DNA of 64,000 bases from Damh-18 sp964570795 (lineage in GTDB: Bacteria > Patescibacteriota > Minisyncoccia > Phycocordibacterales > UBA918). The position numbers were made by a program, and so were the translations under genes. Each line of letters starts with the position of its first letter. Position 1 is the first letter of the stretch. Below are positions 15,862-25,064 of the stretch, piece by piece. The stretch lies in NCBI GenBank assembly GCA_964570795.1, contig CAZMYZ010000002.1:37921-101920 (forward strand), written 5' to 3'. The notes beneath the pieces were generated by a model. It saw nothing but the letters and a program-made list of their open reading frames with translations, searched no databases and was not told the DNA's origin.

Positions 15862-16094
15862 CGTAGCGATATTCGCACCTGCCTACCGGCAGGCAGGTAC
15901 TCTCGTGTTATAACCCAAAAGGGAAACACAGACGCGCCGATTGTACACTCGTAATTGAGTGCAACGGAAAGCGAGTCTTTTTGAGTATTGCGTAAGGAGA
16001 GAACGGTCACCACTTCTCGGTGAGACCACTTTTCGCCAATCAAAATAACGCTTCTTTTGGTTTACCAAAAGTTATTAATCAAACCATAATCGTA
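15862..16094 (+). promoter_or_regulatory. Long structured leader of the rpsN block
   Basis: About 230 nt with no protein gene. Hairpins include ACCTGCCTACCGGCAGGCAGGT (15881-15899), GTGACCGTTC-like pairing around 16005-16030 (GGTCACC...GGTGAGACC) and CTTTTGG/CCAAAAG near 16053-16071. No SD before rpsN. Confidence 0.45.
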
Positions 16095-16280
16095 ATGGCA
16101 AGAAAATCAGTCAAGTTGCGTGCAGTACGCACGCCGAAGTACAAGAGCCAAGTAGTACGCCGATGCTTCAAATGCGGTCGAAAGCGTGGGTACATGCGAG
16201 ATTTCGATATGTGTCGAATCTGTTTCCGTGAAGCAGCGCATGAAGGACATATACCAGGTATTAAGAAATCATCATGGTAA
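16095..16280 (+). CDS. rpsN: Ribosomal protein S14, zinc type
   Basis: 61 residues from ATG 16095. Four cysteines C24-x2-C27 and C40-x2-C43 form the zinc ribbon of short S14; ends HIPGIKKSSW. A longer in-frame start at 16020 lies in the leader hairpins and would add 25 unrelated residues, so it is rejected. Overlaps rpsH by 7 nt. Confidence 0.97.
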   Translation: MARKSVKLRAVRTPKYKSQVVRRCFKCGRKRGYMRDFDMCRICFREAAHEGHIPGIKKSSW

Positions 16281-16669
16281 ACGACCCTGTAGGAGATTTC
16301 ATCATCCAACTCAAGAATGCCGGGATGGTGCGAAAAGTATCCATAAGTATTCCGTACTCAAAGTTGAAGCATGCAGTTGCAGATAAACTCGTTGAAGCGG
16401 GTTTCATCACTAAGGCAGAAAAATATGGCAAAAAGGTAAAGAAGACGCTTGATATTACCCTTAAGTACGATGCAGCGGGTACTCACGAAATTCGTGGAGT
16501 AAAGCGTGTTTCAAAGCCAGGTCGACGTCTTTATCTCGGTGTTGCAGAGATTTTCCCGGTCAAGTTTGGCAAGGGAAAGCGTATTCTCTCAACCCCCGCA
16601 GGCATTCTCACCGGTGAAGAAGCAAAGGAGAAGAATGTTGGTGGCGAGGAACTATTCATCATTTGGTAA
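16274..16669 (+). CDS. rpsH: Ribosomal protein S8
   Basis: 131 residues. NDPVGDFIIQLKNAGMVRK start and GIKRVSKPGRR-like segment, STPAGILTGEEAKEKNVGGEELFIIW end. Start ATG is shared with the end of rpsN (ATGGTAA), suggesting translational coupling. Confidence 0.97.
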   Translation: MVNDPVGDFIIQLKNAGMVRKVSISIPYSKLKHAVADKLVEAGFITKAEKYGKKVKKTLDITLKYDAAGTHEIRGVKRVSKPGRRLYLGVAEIFPVKFGKGKRILSTPAGILTGEEAKEKNVGGEELFIIW

Positions 16670-16680
16670 CTACACACACT

Positions 16681-17217
16681 ATGAGCAGATTAGGAAAACA
16701 ACCAATCCAGGTTCCTGCAAACGTAGAAATTACGGTTGCTGATGGATTGATTAAGGTTAAAGGACCAAAAGGTGAGCTTTCACGCGTTATTGCGGGAGAT
16801 GTTGCTGTTACGGTAGAAGGGGGTGTTGCTACAGTGACGAAAACCAAGGAAAACAAGAAGGCTCAGGCACTTTGGGGTACCTACGCAGCACACATCCATA
16901 ATATGATTAAGGGCGTTACCGAAGGTTTCACCAAGATTCTTGAAATTGAAGGAGTGGGCTACAAGGGCGAAGCACAGGGTAATAAGATTAAGTTGAACGT
17001 TGGCTTTTCACATCCTGTAGAACTCGTTGCTCCAGAAGGAGTCCAGGTTACTACTGAGAAGGGTGTCATCACTGTTACCGGTATTGATAAAGAAGTAGTA
17101 GGGCAGTTTGCTGCCGATATTCACAAGGTAAAGAAGCCAGAGCCATACAAGGGTAAGGGTATTCGCTACCGCGGTGAATTCATTATTAGAAAGCAGGGTA
17201 AGAAGGGTGTTGCATAA
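16681..17217 (+). CDS. rplF: Ribosomal protein L6
   Basis: 178 residues from ATG 16681 (MSRLGKQPIQVPANVEI), 11 nt after rpsH; the upstream GTG-type start overlapping rpsH is unlikely. Two L6 repeats, ending EPYKGKGIRYRGEFIIRKQGKKG. 50S protein. Confidence 0.97.
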   Translation: MSRLGKQPIQVPANVEITVADGLIKVKGPKGELSRVIAGDVAVTVEGGVATVTKTKENKKAQALWGTYAAHIHNMIKGVTEGFTKILEIEGVGYKGEAQGNKIKLNVGFSHPVELVAPEGVQVTTEKGVITVTGIDKEVVGQFAADIHKVKKPEPYKGKGIRYRGEFIIRKQGKKGVA

Positions 17218-17238
17218 TCGCACATTCCGAAACGTACT

Positions 17239-17589
17239 ATGAGTATCACATCACAAAAAGTAGCAAAGCGCGTTCGTCGACATGCACGCATTCGTGCAAA
17301 GGTCAGCGGTACTGCAGCATGCCCACGTCTTGCCGTCTTTCGCAGTAATCGTTTCATCTACGCACAGCTCATCGATGATGAGAGCGGGGTAACGCTTGTC
17401 GGGCTTGACACGAGGAAGGCTACCGGTGCGACTGCACTCTTGCGCGCGCGCTCTCTCGGCACGCTCGTCGCAGAGGCAGCAAAGAAGAAAGGGGTAGAAC
17501 GTGTCGTCTTTGACCGCGGTGGATTCCAATATCAGGGCGCAGTTGTAGAACTCGCCGATGGAGCACGCGAAGCAGGACTCGTCTTTTAA
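17239..17589 (+). CDS. rplR: Ribosomal protein L18
   Basis: 116 residues. RVRRHARIRAKVSGTAACPRLAVFRSNRFIYAQLIDDESG and VVFDRGGFQYQGAVVELADGAREAGLVF. Binds 5S rRNA. 21 nt after rplF. Confidence 0.97.
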   Translation: MSITSQKVAKRVRRHARIRAKVSGTAACPRLAVFRSNRFIYAQLIDDESGVTLVGLDTRKATGATALLRARSLGTLVAEAAKKKGVERVVFDRGGFQYQGAVVELADGAREAGLVF

Positions 17590-17616
17590 CGAAAACAATA
17601 ACTAGCAATACGAAAC

Positions 17617-18282
17617 ATGAATGAAGTTACACAGCAGGAAGCTACAACTGAAACTACGGTTTCAGCACCGGTAGCCGGAAACACACCAAGTGCGCCCGCT
17701 ACCACCGATGCACCCGCTGGCGCTCCATCATCCTATCGCGGTCAGCGCGGAGGAGGTGCACGTCGCGGTGGTGCAGGAAGTACGGGAGGGGGCGATGATC
17801 GCCGCAATCCACGACGTGCACGTCGCACACCTCGTCGCGACGATCGTGTTCGCTCTGAGTTTGATCAAAAAATCATTAGTATTCGCCGCGTAACTCGTGT
17901 GATGGCCGGAGGTCGTCGCTTCAGTTTCTCAGTAGCAATCGTGATTGGAAATAAGAAAGGAAAGGTAGGTGTAGGTATTGGTAAGGCAGGGGACACACAA
18001 CTCGCTATTGAAAAAGCGGTACGCAGCGCCCGCAAGAACCTTATTGAGATTCCACTCAATAAGTATCAGCATATTCCTCATGATGTACAGGCAAAGTTGT
18101 CTTCAAGTGAGGTTATGATTATGCCCGCACCAGGACGTGGACTCGTTGCAGGAAGTTCTGTACGTACAGTCCTTGAACTCGGCGGTGTAAAGGATGTTAC
18201 CGCAAAGATCTTCTCACGAAGCAAGAACAAACTTAACAACGCCCGTTCAGCAATTGCAGCACTTAAGAAACTTAAAGCGTAA
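17617..18282 (+). CDS. rpsE: Ribosomal protein S5 with RGG-rich N-terminal extension
   Basis: 221 residues; most bacterial S5 are about 165. The first 80 or so residues are low-complexity: a Thr/Ala/Pro stretch, then Arg/Gly-rich runs (RGQRGGGARRGGAG, RRARRTPRRDDR). The S5 core follows (FDQKIISIRRVTRVMAGGRRFSF, VGVGIGKAGDTQLAIEKA, GRGLVAGSSVRTVLELGGVKDV). rplO follows directly; no L30 gene between, a CPR trait. Confidence 0.96.
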   Translation: MNEVTQQEATTETTVSAPVAGNTPSAPATTDAPAGAPSSYRGQRGGGARRGGAGSTGGGDDRRNPRRARRTPRRDDRVRSEFDQKIISIRRVTRVMAGGRRFSFSVAIVIGNKKGKVGVGIGKAGDTQLAIEKAVRSARKNLIEIPLNKYQHIPHDVQAKLSSSEVMIMPAPGRGLVAGSSVRTVLELGGVKDVTAKIFSRSKNKLNNARSAIAALKKLKA

Positions 18283-18303
18283 CGCTCGTAATTTAAAAAT
18301 AAT

Positions 18304-18753
18304 ATGCAACTACATCAACTTCAGCCAAAGACAGTTCGCAAAACAGCAAAGCGTATTGGTCGCGGTGGTAAGCGTGGAAAGACTTCCGGAAAGGGAGGAA
18401 AGGGACAGACCGCACGCGCAGGTAGCCGCCCACGACCAGAAATGCGCGATGTTGTAAAGCGACTGCCAAAACTCCGTGGATTCGGTAAGAATCGCGCACG
18501 AACCGTAAATAACGAGCGTGTACTTCCTACTGTCGTCAATCTCGCTGCACTCAACACAGTATTCGAAGCAGGAGACACTGTTTCACCACAGACACTTATT
18601 GCGAAGGGACTTATCAGTCTCCGTCGTGGAAAGGCACCACAAGTAAAGATTCTTGGAAATGGAGATATCAGCAAGAAAGTAACCCTTTCAGGCTGTGTAT
18701 ATTCTGCATCTGCAAAGACCAAAATTGAGGCAGCAGGTGGATCAGTACTCTAA
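18304..18753 (+). CDS. rplO: Ribosomal protein L15
   Basis: 149 residues. MQLHQLQPKTVRKTAKRIGRGGKRGKTSGKGGKGQ start and a C-terminal KVTLSGCVYSASAKTKIEAAGGSV. 50S protein. 21 nt after rpsE; last ribosomal gene before secY. Confidence 0.97.
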   Translation: MQLHQLQPKTVRKTAKRIGRGGKRGKTSGKGGKGQTARAGSRPRPEMRDVVKRLPKLRGFGKNRARTVNNERVLPTVVNLAALNTVFEAGDTVSPQTLIAKGLISLRRGKAPQVKILGNGDISKKVTLSGCVYSASAKTKIEAAGGSVL

Positions 18754-18756
18754 TAC

Positions 18757-18900
18757 CCTATAACCCACGCGAGTGGGTTTGTGGGTGTAGTATAGTAGAG
18801 GAAGGTTTGTACAATGTTTCTCTTTGAGAAACATTAGGTCAGAAATTAATACACATAATTCGCTGGCACGCTGTTAAAAACAGTGTGCCACAGCACTAGG
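18757..18900 (+). promoter_or_regulatory. secY leader with hairpins
   Basis: AACCCACGCGAGTGGGTT hairpin near 18762-18779 may end the rplO transcript. TATAGT near 18791-18796 is a possible -10. Hairpins AATGTTTCTC/GAGAAACATT at 18813-18836 and GGCAC.CTGTT/AACAG.GTGCC at 18865-18889 lie in the untranslated leader of about 100 nt. Confidence 0.5.
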
Positions 18901-20172
18901 ATGGATATCTTTCTTCAAAAATTAAAAATCATTGTTGGAGAGAAAGCGATTCGAGATCGTATTCTCTTCGTACTCTTTGCACTCGTAGTCTTCCGTATTC
19001 TTACGGCAGTACCGATTCCGGGTGTTGATCTTGCGGTGCTCGAACAGTTCTTTGCGAACAACCAATTCCTCGGACTCATGAATGTCTTTTCGGGAGGCGG
19101 GCTTTCCAATCTTTCGATTGTGATGCTCGGTGTAGGACCGTTTATTACGGCATCCATCATCATGCAGTTGCTCACCGTGATGTCACCATCACTCAAAGCG
19201 ATGTATTCAGAGGAAGGAGAGACTGGTCGTGCGAAATTCACCCAGTATTCTCGCCAACTTACCCTCCCACTTGCTATTTTGCAGGCGTTTGGGTTCCTCT
19301 CACTTTTGAAGTCACAGGGTGTGATTTCAGGACTTACCACGTTTGAGTTTGTGATTAACATTCTCATTGTAGTGGCAGGCTCCATGCTTCTTTTGTGGCT
19401 TGGAGAATTGGTAACGGAGTATGGTATCGGAAACGGTGTGTCCATCATCATCTTTGCAGGTATTGTGGCTTCACTTCCTGCAACGATTGGGCAACTCATG
19501 TACAGTTTTGACGCTTCACAGATTCCGCTTTTTGCAGGATTTGTGCTCGCTGCACTCGGAATTATCTATGGTGTGGTGGTGATGACGCAGGCAGAGCGAC
19601 AGGTGCCTATTACGTACGCAAAGCAAGTACGTGGTGGCAAGACCTATGGTGGTACTACGAGTTACCTCCCGCTTCGCCTCAATCAGGCCGGTGTGATTCC
19701 AATCATCTTTGCGCTCTCTATCATCCTCTTCCCCCAGATGGTCTTGAATATTCTTTCATCATTCAATGTCCCTCGTGTGGCAGAATTGCTTGAAAAAGTA
19801 ACTGCATTCTTTAATAATCAGGAACTCTACGCGGTGGTGTACTTCGTCTTTGTGATTCTTTTCACCTTCTTCTACACCGCAGTGACCTTTGATCCTGATG
19901 CAATGTCAAAGAACTTGCAGCGCAATGGTGCATTCATCCCGGGCATTCGACCAGGGGCACATACTGCAGAATATCTCGGCAAATTGATTACCCGACTCAC
20001 TCTTGCGGGAGCGCTCTTCCTTGGACTTGTGGCCGTACTTCCTATGGCGATGCAGATTCTCACGGGAGTTTCTACGCTTGCAATCGGTGGTACCGCACTA
20101 CTCATTGCAGTGTCGGTGGTTATTGACCTTGTGCGTCGTATCGATTCTCAGGTCTCGATGCGACAGTATTAA
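18901..20172 (+). CDS. secY: Protein translocase subunit SecY
   Basis: 423 residues from ATG 18901; the upstream GTG-type start lies inside a leader hairpin and is rejected. Ten-span channel protein of the Sec translocon: plug region GVDLAVLEQFFANNQ, GVGPFITASIIMQLLTV, RQVPITYAKQVRGG cytoplasmic loop, NLQRNGAFIPGIRPG and the RRIDSQVSMRQY end. adk and map, which often follow secY, lie about 11 kb away. Confidence 0.97.
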   Translation: MDIFLQKLKIIVGEKAIRDRILFVLFALVVFRILTAVPIPGVDLAVLEQFFANNQFLGLMNVFSGGGLSNLSIVMLGVGPFITASIIMQLLTVMSPSLKAMYSEEGETGRAKFTQYSRQLTLPLAILQAFGFLSLLKSQGVISGLTTFEFVINILIVVAGSMLLLWLGELVTEYGIGNGVSIIIFAGIVASLPATIGQLMYSFDASQIPLFAGFVLAALGIIYGVVVMTQAERQVPITYAKQVRGGKTYGGTTSYLPLRLNQAGVIPIIFALSIILFPQMVLNILSSFNVPRVAELLEKVTAFFNNQELYAVVYFVFVILFTFFYTAVTFDPDAMSKNLQRNGAFIPGIRPGAHTAEYLGKLITRLTLAGALFLGLVAVLPMAMQILTGVSTLAIGGTALLIAVSVVIDLVRRIDSQVSMRQY

Positions 20173-20195
20173 GTAGTACATACAAGTACTCAGAA

Positions 20196-20221
20196 ACGGG
20201 CGCCCCTTCGGGGCGCCCGTT
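20196..20221 (+). terminator. secY terminator
   Basis: AACGGGCGCCCC-TT-CGGGGCGCCCGTT-type stem followed by TTCTTAT. Confidence 0.9.
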
Positions 20222-20279
20222 TCTTATACCCACTCCAATACCCATACCAAACCCACAACAGCGCTATACTAGATGCAAC

Positions 20280-21566
20280 ATGACACAATCATTAGCATCA
20301 TATTTCCAGCACCGTGCCTTCGTACTCAAGTCACTTGTGCTTTCATTATTAGTACTTGGTTCATTTATCAGTGGAGTGGGGGAGGTGAGGGCAGTTACGT
20401 TTGGGTATGACGATGGTTGGGGTGAAAAAGCAACCTTTGTCGCAAACTTAAACAAAACATCCTATATGCCTGGTGAAGCAATCACCCTTTCAGGATCAAC
20501 ATATTTTGAGCCTGCGTGTACAAATGCAATCTGGGGCGGCACAATTTACGCAACTCTTAATGGTCAAACAATAACAGCATTCAATAGTCTTTTAAATGCC
20601 TTCGGATATACATATTTCTCTGTTGTTGCATTTACCGCACCAACAACTCCAGGAACATATATGATTAATGTGTCAGGATGTATTAGTATGTGTACTAGTG
20701 GCAACCTCTGGTTCACCGTCCTCCCCGCCAACTACGGCCAATCCTGCGCCTCAGCAGGGAACGCCTGCGGTCAGGTTAATTGGGGCACTATTCAGGCCAA
20801 TGGTGCATGTTCTGTGAGTGCAGCCCCTGCAAATCCGGTAAATCTCGGATGGGGATGTAACTCCGCCCCAAACTCCTGTGGCCAGGTAAATACTGGCGCG
20901 ATTCAATGCAATGGCATGTGTTCTGCAGGAGTACCTGCAAACCCTGCTGGATATGGCAACGCATGCTCTGCTGCAAACTCCTGCGGTCAAACGAATGCTG
21001 GTTCCATACAGTGTAATGGCTCCTGTTCAGCAACAGCTCCTTCAGAATCGGGTTGTTATGCATGTGTGGGCACTGTCCCAAGTAATGCAACAGTATTCTC
21101 AGGAGAGAATACTACCAATCTGGGTGGAAACACGCCATATACCTATAGTACATATGATTCAGGTAATAAATGCGAATATGCGTGTAATGCAGGCTTCATA
21201 CTCAGTGGTGGTTCATGTATTCGCCCCCAGTGTAGTAACAGTGCGGACGATATAGATACTGAAGATACACTCATCGACATGGCCGACCCAGGATGTGCAA
21301 GTCCTTCTGATAATGATGAAATAGATCTTCCTCCCAAACTCACCGTCGACAAACGTATGGTAGAGCAAAACACACAAGTCATCATCACCTGGGTACTCAA
21401 TGGACAGACAGGCTGTATCCTCACGGGGAATGGTCTCAACACGACAGTGTCTGCAGATAGTGATACGACACAAACCATCAACGGTCGTACTACGTTCACC
21501 CTTACCTGTCCTTCGGGTGCTGACTCAGTAACGGTGGAGGTAGTACCGAAAGGATTTGAGACATAG
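20280..21566 (+). CDS. Secreted Cys-rich surface protein with C-terminal Ig-like/ET domain
   Basis: 428 residues. Signal peptide SLVLSLLVLGSFISGVGEVRA then AVTFGYDD. About residues 150-260 hold three Cys-rich repeats of the type ACSAANSCGQTNAGSIQCNG. The last 75 or so residues form an Ig-like domain (LTVDKRMVEQNTQVIITW, GRTTFTLTCPSGADSVTVEV) ending PKGFET, shared with the products at 23033, 25919 and 27417. TATACT (20265-20270) lies 9 nt before ATG; no SD. Probably on the cell surface; function unknown. Confidence 0.75.
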   Translation: MTQSLASYFQHRAFVLKSLVLSLLVLGSFISGVGEVRAVTFGYDDGWGEKATFVANLNKTSYMPGEAITLSGSTYFEPACTNAIWGGTIYATLNGQTITAFNSLLNAFGYTYFSVVAFTAPTTPGTYMINVSGCISMCTSGNLWFTVLPANYGQSCASAGNACGQVNWGTIQANGACSVSAAPANPVNLGWGCNSAPNSCGQVNTGAIQCNGMCSAGVPANPAGYGNACSAANSCGQTNAGSIQCNGSCSATAPSESGCYACVGTVPSNATVFSGENTTNLGGNTPYTYSTYDSGNKCEYACNAGFILSGGSCIRPQCSNSADDIDTEDTLIDMADPGCASPSDNDEIDLPPKLTVDKRMVEQNTQVIITWVLNGQTGCILTGNGLNTTVSADSDTTQTINGRTTFTLTCPSGADSVTVEVVPKGFET

Positions 21567-21579
21567 AATTGGAGATGAG

Positions 21580-21622
21580 AAACACAAAACACATGCACCT
21601 ATGCTGCGTGTGTTTTGTGTTT
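21580..21622 (+). terminator. Terminator of the 20280-21566 gene
   Basis: AAACACAAAACAC...GTGTGTTTTGTGTTT stem. Confidence 0.85.
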
Positions 21623-21673
21623 ATACCCACTGACTCATATTCACTCTAGATGCAAGGAGATACAATATAGGTA

Positions 21674-23020
21674 ATGTCAAAAATATACAATATATTATCT
21701 ATAGCAGTTTTTTTATTTGTAGCACTTATTACTAACGTTCACGCACAAGAACCTATACCTGTAGCAACAGGTATACCCACACAACAAGCGGTAGTTATTG
21801 CAAATGTAAATGTATATCAGCCAACAATTGTTTCTCAGGAAAATGGTGTGCTTACTGTTGGGTTTGATATCGCAAACAATGCAGATGTAGCACAGGGGGA
21901 TATCAATTACGGTCTCGATATTATTAAGGCGACCGCCAATGGGCAGACTATTGTGGACTCTTCTGTATCCTCAGAAGTACTTTCTCTCGCTGCACAGACT
22001 ACAGTGCATAAAGAAATTGCCTATACTATTCCTGAAAATCTCTCGGGTGAATATGAAGTATGGGTAGTAAGCCGCACGACAAGCGGTATGATGCTTGGTC
22101 TTGGACGTGCAGGAAAAGCAATATTCATCAGTAATGCGCCCTACGTAGATATCTTAGCGGAAACATGCCTCATTACGGTTTCTGGTGAAACAACCACATA
22201 CTCATTGTACCAAGGAGTAGATGTCGCTCCTGAAGAAACACTCAATTTCTCTTGTACACTCGAATCGCATTTCGATACCGATATAACGGTCACTCCTGCA
22301 TTTAGTACACACAAGCGTACCCGCTTTGGAGATATTGTTGAGACGGCGTCCGCAACACCTGAACCGATTACCCTTACTGCTGGGGAAAAACGCGTAGTTA
22401 CACTCACCATACCGAAGGCGGTTGTACCACAAGCATATGATGTGAGTGTTTCGCTGGTAAATGGAGAAAATAAAACTATCTCAAATGAAGTAATTGCACA
22501 CTACGTACTTCGTGGAGCGAGTGCTACCATTCAGACTGCAACTCTCGATAAGGTGTCATATGCACAGGGAGAGACATTGAGTGCACATGTACTCTGGTCG
22601 CCATCTGCAGACTCATTCCTTGATTCACGTGCAGGGCAGGGCACCACACTTCCCAATACCACGATCATGCTTGCGGTAACTGATGCGGATGGCGAGGAGT
22701 GTATTGATTCAGTCACACGCCCACTTGTAGTTACTGAGCACGATTTCACTATTATGGCACCAGTGAAGACACATTGTGTGGCACCGACAATGATGATTAG
22801 TATCAAAGATGAGAGCGGTAATACACTCGATAGTCGTACACTTAATGCACCAGAAGTACCACCTGCGCCTATAATGTCCATTACTGCTGATGTGTATAGT
22901 CGTTACTGGGGTATCGACAGTTTCATCCTTCTTATTACTACCGTGAGTTCACTCATGATTCTCTATGTGTTACTCACCATGCGTGCAATTATGCGCGGGG
23001 AAAAAGTTCCTCATCAGTAA
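21674..23020 (+). CDS. Surface protein with C-terminal membrane anchor
   Basis: 448 residues. Signal peptide (IYNILSIAVFLFVALITNVHAQ), beta-rich extracellular part with CARDB-like strands (VVIANVNVYQPTIV, NADVAQGDINYGLDI), and a C-terminal transmembrane helix (FILLITTVSSLMILYVLLTM) followed by a basic tail. TACAAT lies 7 nt before ATG: leaderless type. First gene of a run of surface genes; 12 nt to the next. Confidence 0.7.
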   Translation: MSKIYNILSIAVFLFVALITNVHAQEPIPVATGIPTQQAVVIANVNVYQPTIVSQENGVLTVGFDIANNADVAQGDINYGLDIIKATANGQTIVDSSVSSEVLSLAAQTTVHKEIAYTIPENLSGEYEVWVVSRTTSGMMLGLGRAGKAIFISNAPYVDILAETCLITVSGETTTYSLYQGVDVAPEETLNFSCTLESHFDTDITVTPAFSTHKRTRFGDIVETASATPEPITLTAGEKRVVTLTIPKAVVPQAYDVSVSLVNGENKTISNEVIAHYVLRGASATIQTATLDKVSYAQGETLSAHVLWSPSADSFLDSRAGQGTTLPNTTIMLAVTDADGEECIDSVTRPLVVTEHDFTIMAPVKTHCVAPTMMISIKDESGNTLDSRTLNAPEVPPAPIMSITADVYSRYWGIDSFILLITTVSSLMILYVLLTMRAIMRGEKVPHQ

Positions 23021-23032
23021 TTTACTGCTTAT

Positions 23033-24475
23033 ATGACTTACAATACGTATCCAGCACTCAAGTCACTCATATTCACACTCGTGTGTGTAGGAGCATTCTT
23101 TGGTGGTGTGGGGGAGGCTAAGGCAATCACTTTTGATTTCACGGTGTACGGGATTAATGATTGGTGGAATTCAGGTGAAGAGGTGGATAAAAACGATAAC
23201 GGTACCATTGATGCAAATTATGATTGGATAGTAGCAAATTTTACTGCGAATACTGATAAAGCTGAATATGTCCCTGATGAACAAATTATAGTAGCAGCAA
23301 CTGCCTTTAGTCAGTTGTGTCAAAATCTTGCTCCGTATTTTAATATCTCAGCAAGTATTGAATATGGAGGCAGTACCAACATTATCACTGATGAGTATGC
23401 AGGGTACCAGGTCGGTGCACTCTATGGTGAAGGGGCGCTTACAGCCCCCAATGCTCCTGGGACCTATGATATTAATATTCATGCATGTCACTATAATCAT
23501 GAAGATTACAACTTGAATGGTTGCGTCGACGAAGTGATTACTATCACTGTTGCAGGCGACCCCGTTCTTGACCCCGATGCAAAGCCAGATATCGCTGCAT
23601 CAATGCAATCACCTGCAAATGGCTCCGTGTTCAAAGCGGGGAGTGGTGTGTATTTTACTATGGCTGCAATAAATGCAGGCGTGATTGCGATAACAGATGC
23701 TGGTGAGGCACGACTTGAGGTTGATATTGATGGGGACGGTGCGCGCAGTAGTGAGCCGTGGACTGATACATATGATCAGCACAGTGTAATTCCAAATGAT
23801 ACTCCAACACTTGGTTCTTTTGCTTTAGGTGAGGTGAAGCCATATACACACACCATGAGTGGATTGCCGGTGGGCGATCATGAATTTAGATTTGAAGTTG
23901 ATGCAACTGACATCATTTCAGAAGAAAACGGATACAATAATCTTTCAAGTTGGCAAACAATGCATGTTATTGAGGGAGACCTTACGGTACCAAGTAGTGT
24001 TGTGAGTGGTGAACCAGCAGTCCTTACTTGGGATGTGGAGAATATTGATGGCCTTACCTGTGTGGTGCAGGGGGGAGGTGAATCATGGCCAGTCACTGCT
24101 GACGGAAGTGCCACCACAAAGCCACTTTCGACAATGACTTCGTACAGCCTCTCATGCGGGTCAGTGCTGCTTGACGGGCCACTTCAGGTGGCTGTGACCG
24201 GTTCTCTTGGAACACCCGATCTCTCTGCGTCCAATCTTCTCGTCGAACAAGGTAACCCTACTAATCTCAATTGGAACACCAACAATGGTAATGAAAAGTT
24301 ATGTGAACTCACTGGAGGTACGCTTACCACAAATCCTTTAACTGATGATAATGGGGATGTAAATACAGGATCAGAACAAGTAACAGTATTTGCACGCACT
24401 ACGTATACACTCACATGCCCAACTGGGTCAGATACCGTAACGGTAGAGGTGTTACCAAAAGGATACGAGACATAA
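23033..24475 (+). CDS. Secreted surface protein with CARDB-like and C-terminal ET domain
   Basis: 480 residues. Signal peptide ending GGVGEAKA, mature start ITFDFTVYG. Middle: CARDB-like domain (KPDIAASMQSPANGSVFKAGS, VGDHEFRFEVDATDIISEENGYNN). Then two Ig-like modules, the last with ARTTYTLTCPTGSDTVTVEV and final PKGYET. Close paralog of the 27417 product. No SD. Likely cell-surface structural or adhesive protein. Confidence 0.75.
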   Translation: MTYNTYPALKSLIFTLVCVGAFFGGVGEAKAITFDFTVYGINDWWNSGEEVDKNDNGTIDANYDWIVANFTANTDKAEYVPDEQIIVAATAFSQLCQNLAPYFNISASIEYGGSTNIITDEYAGYQVGALYGEGALTAPNAPGTYDINIHACHYNHEDYNLNGCVDEVITITVAGDPVLDPDAKPDIAASMQSPANGSVFKAGSGVYFTMAAINAGVIAITDAGEARLEVDIDGDGARSSEPWTDTYDQHSVIPNDTPTLGSFALGEVKPYTHTMSGLPVGDHEFRFEVDATDIISEENGYNNLSSWQTMHVIEGDLTVPSSVVSGEPAVLTWDVENIDGLTCVVQGGGESWPVTADGSATTKPLSTMTSYSLSCGSVLLDGPLQVAVTGSLGTPDLSASNLLVEQGNPTNLNWNTNNGNEKLCELTGGTLTTNPLTDDNGDVNTGSEQVTVFARTTYTLTCPTGSDTVTVEVLPKGYET

Positions 24476-24494
24476 AAAGATGGAATAGTATTTC

Positions 24495-24527
24495 ACAAAA
24501 CCCCGCGGTCCAACCACGGGGTTTTGT
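24495..24527 (+). terminator. Terminator after the 23033-24475 gene
   Basis: CACAAAACCCCG / CGGGGTTTTGTG with a CGG.CCA inner pair, then TTTAT. Confidence 0.9.
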
Positions 24528-24606
24528 GTTTATACACGCCAAGTAAATCTTGAGTGAGAATGTATACAGTATACTATAAGGAATAGTAACTAATTATTTT
24601 GTGTGT

Positions 24607-25035
24607 ATGATTGAAAAAGAAATTTTTCCAGAAAATAAAACAAGACTCATTATTCTCAGTGTAGTACTCTTGCTCGTCGCAATGGCAGCCTCGCTTTATT
24701 TTAAATGGGTATATACAGGGTCAAGTGAAGATATTATAAATACTCCCGTGGCTATTGTTCCTAAAGAATCTGAGACACACACACCTACTCCTGAGGAACT
24801 GCGTGTGCAAATGGAGGCTGTGGCACCAGCATCCGGTGAAGTACTTCCGGGTACGCCTACTACAACCCTCGAATTGACACCCCCACCTACAGCAGAAGAA
24901 TTACAAAAAGAATTAGAAGCGCGCGGTGTTTCATCATTTGTACCACCACCACTCCCCAATGATCCAAGTTCTATTGTGCCCCTCACTCCAGAGCAAATGC
25001 AACAAATTCGCGATAACGCACCAAAAACTGAGTAA
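24607..25035 (+). CDS. Membrane-anchored Pro/Thr-rich protein
   Basis: 142 residues from ATG 24607. N-in transmembrane helix (LIILSVVLLLVAMAASLYF) at about 14-33, then an extracytoplasmic Pro/Thr/Glu-rich disordered region with two PTAEELQ/PTPEELR-like segments. TATACT near 24561-24566 with a leader of about 40 nt. Starts the unit 24607-27313. Function unknown. Confidence 0.6.
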   Translation: MIEKEIFPENKTRLIILSVVLLLVAMAASLYFKWVYTGSSEDIINTPVAIVPKESETHTPTPEELRVQMEAVAPASGEVLPGTPTTTLELTPPPTAEELQKELEARGVSSFVPPPLPNDPSSIVPLTPEQMQQIRDNAPKTE

Positions 25036-25064
25036 TCTAGAATAAAATTAAAGTATTTATATAT

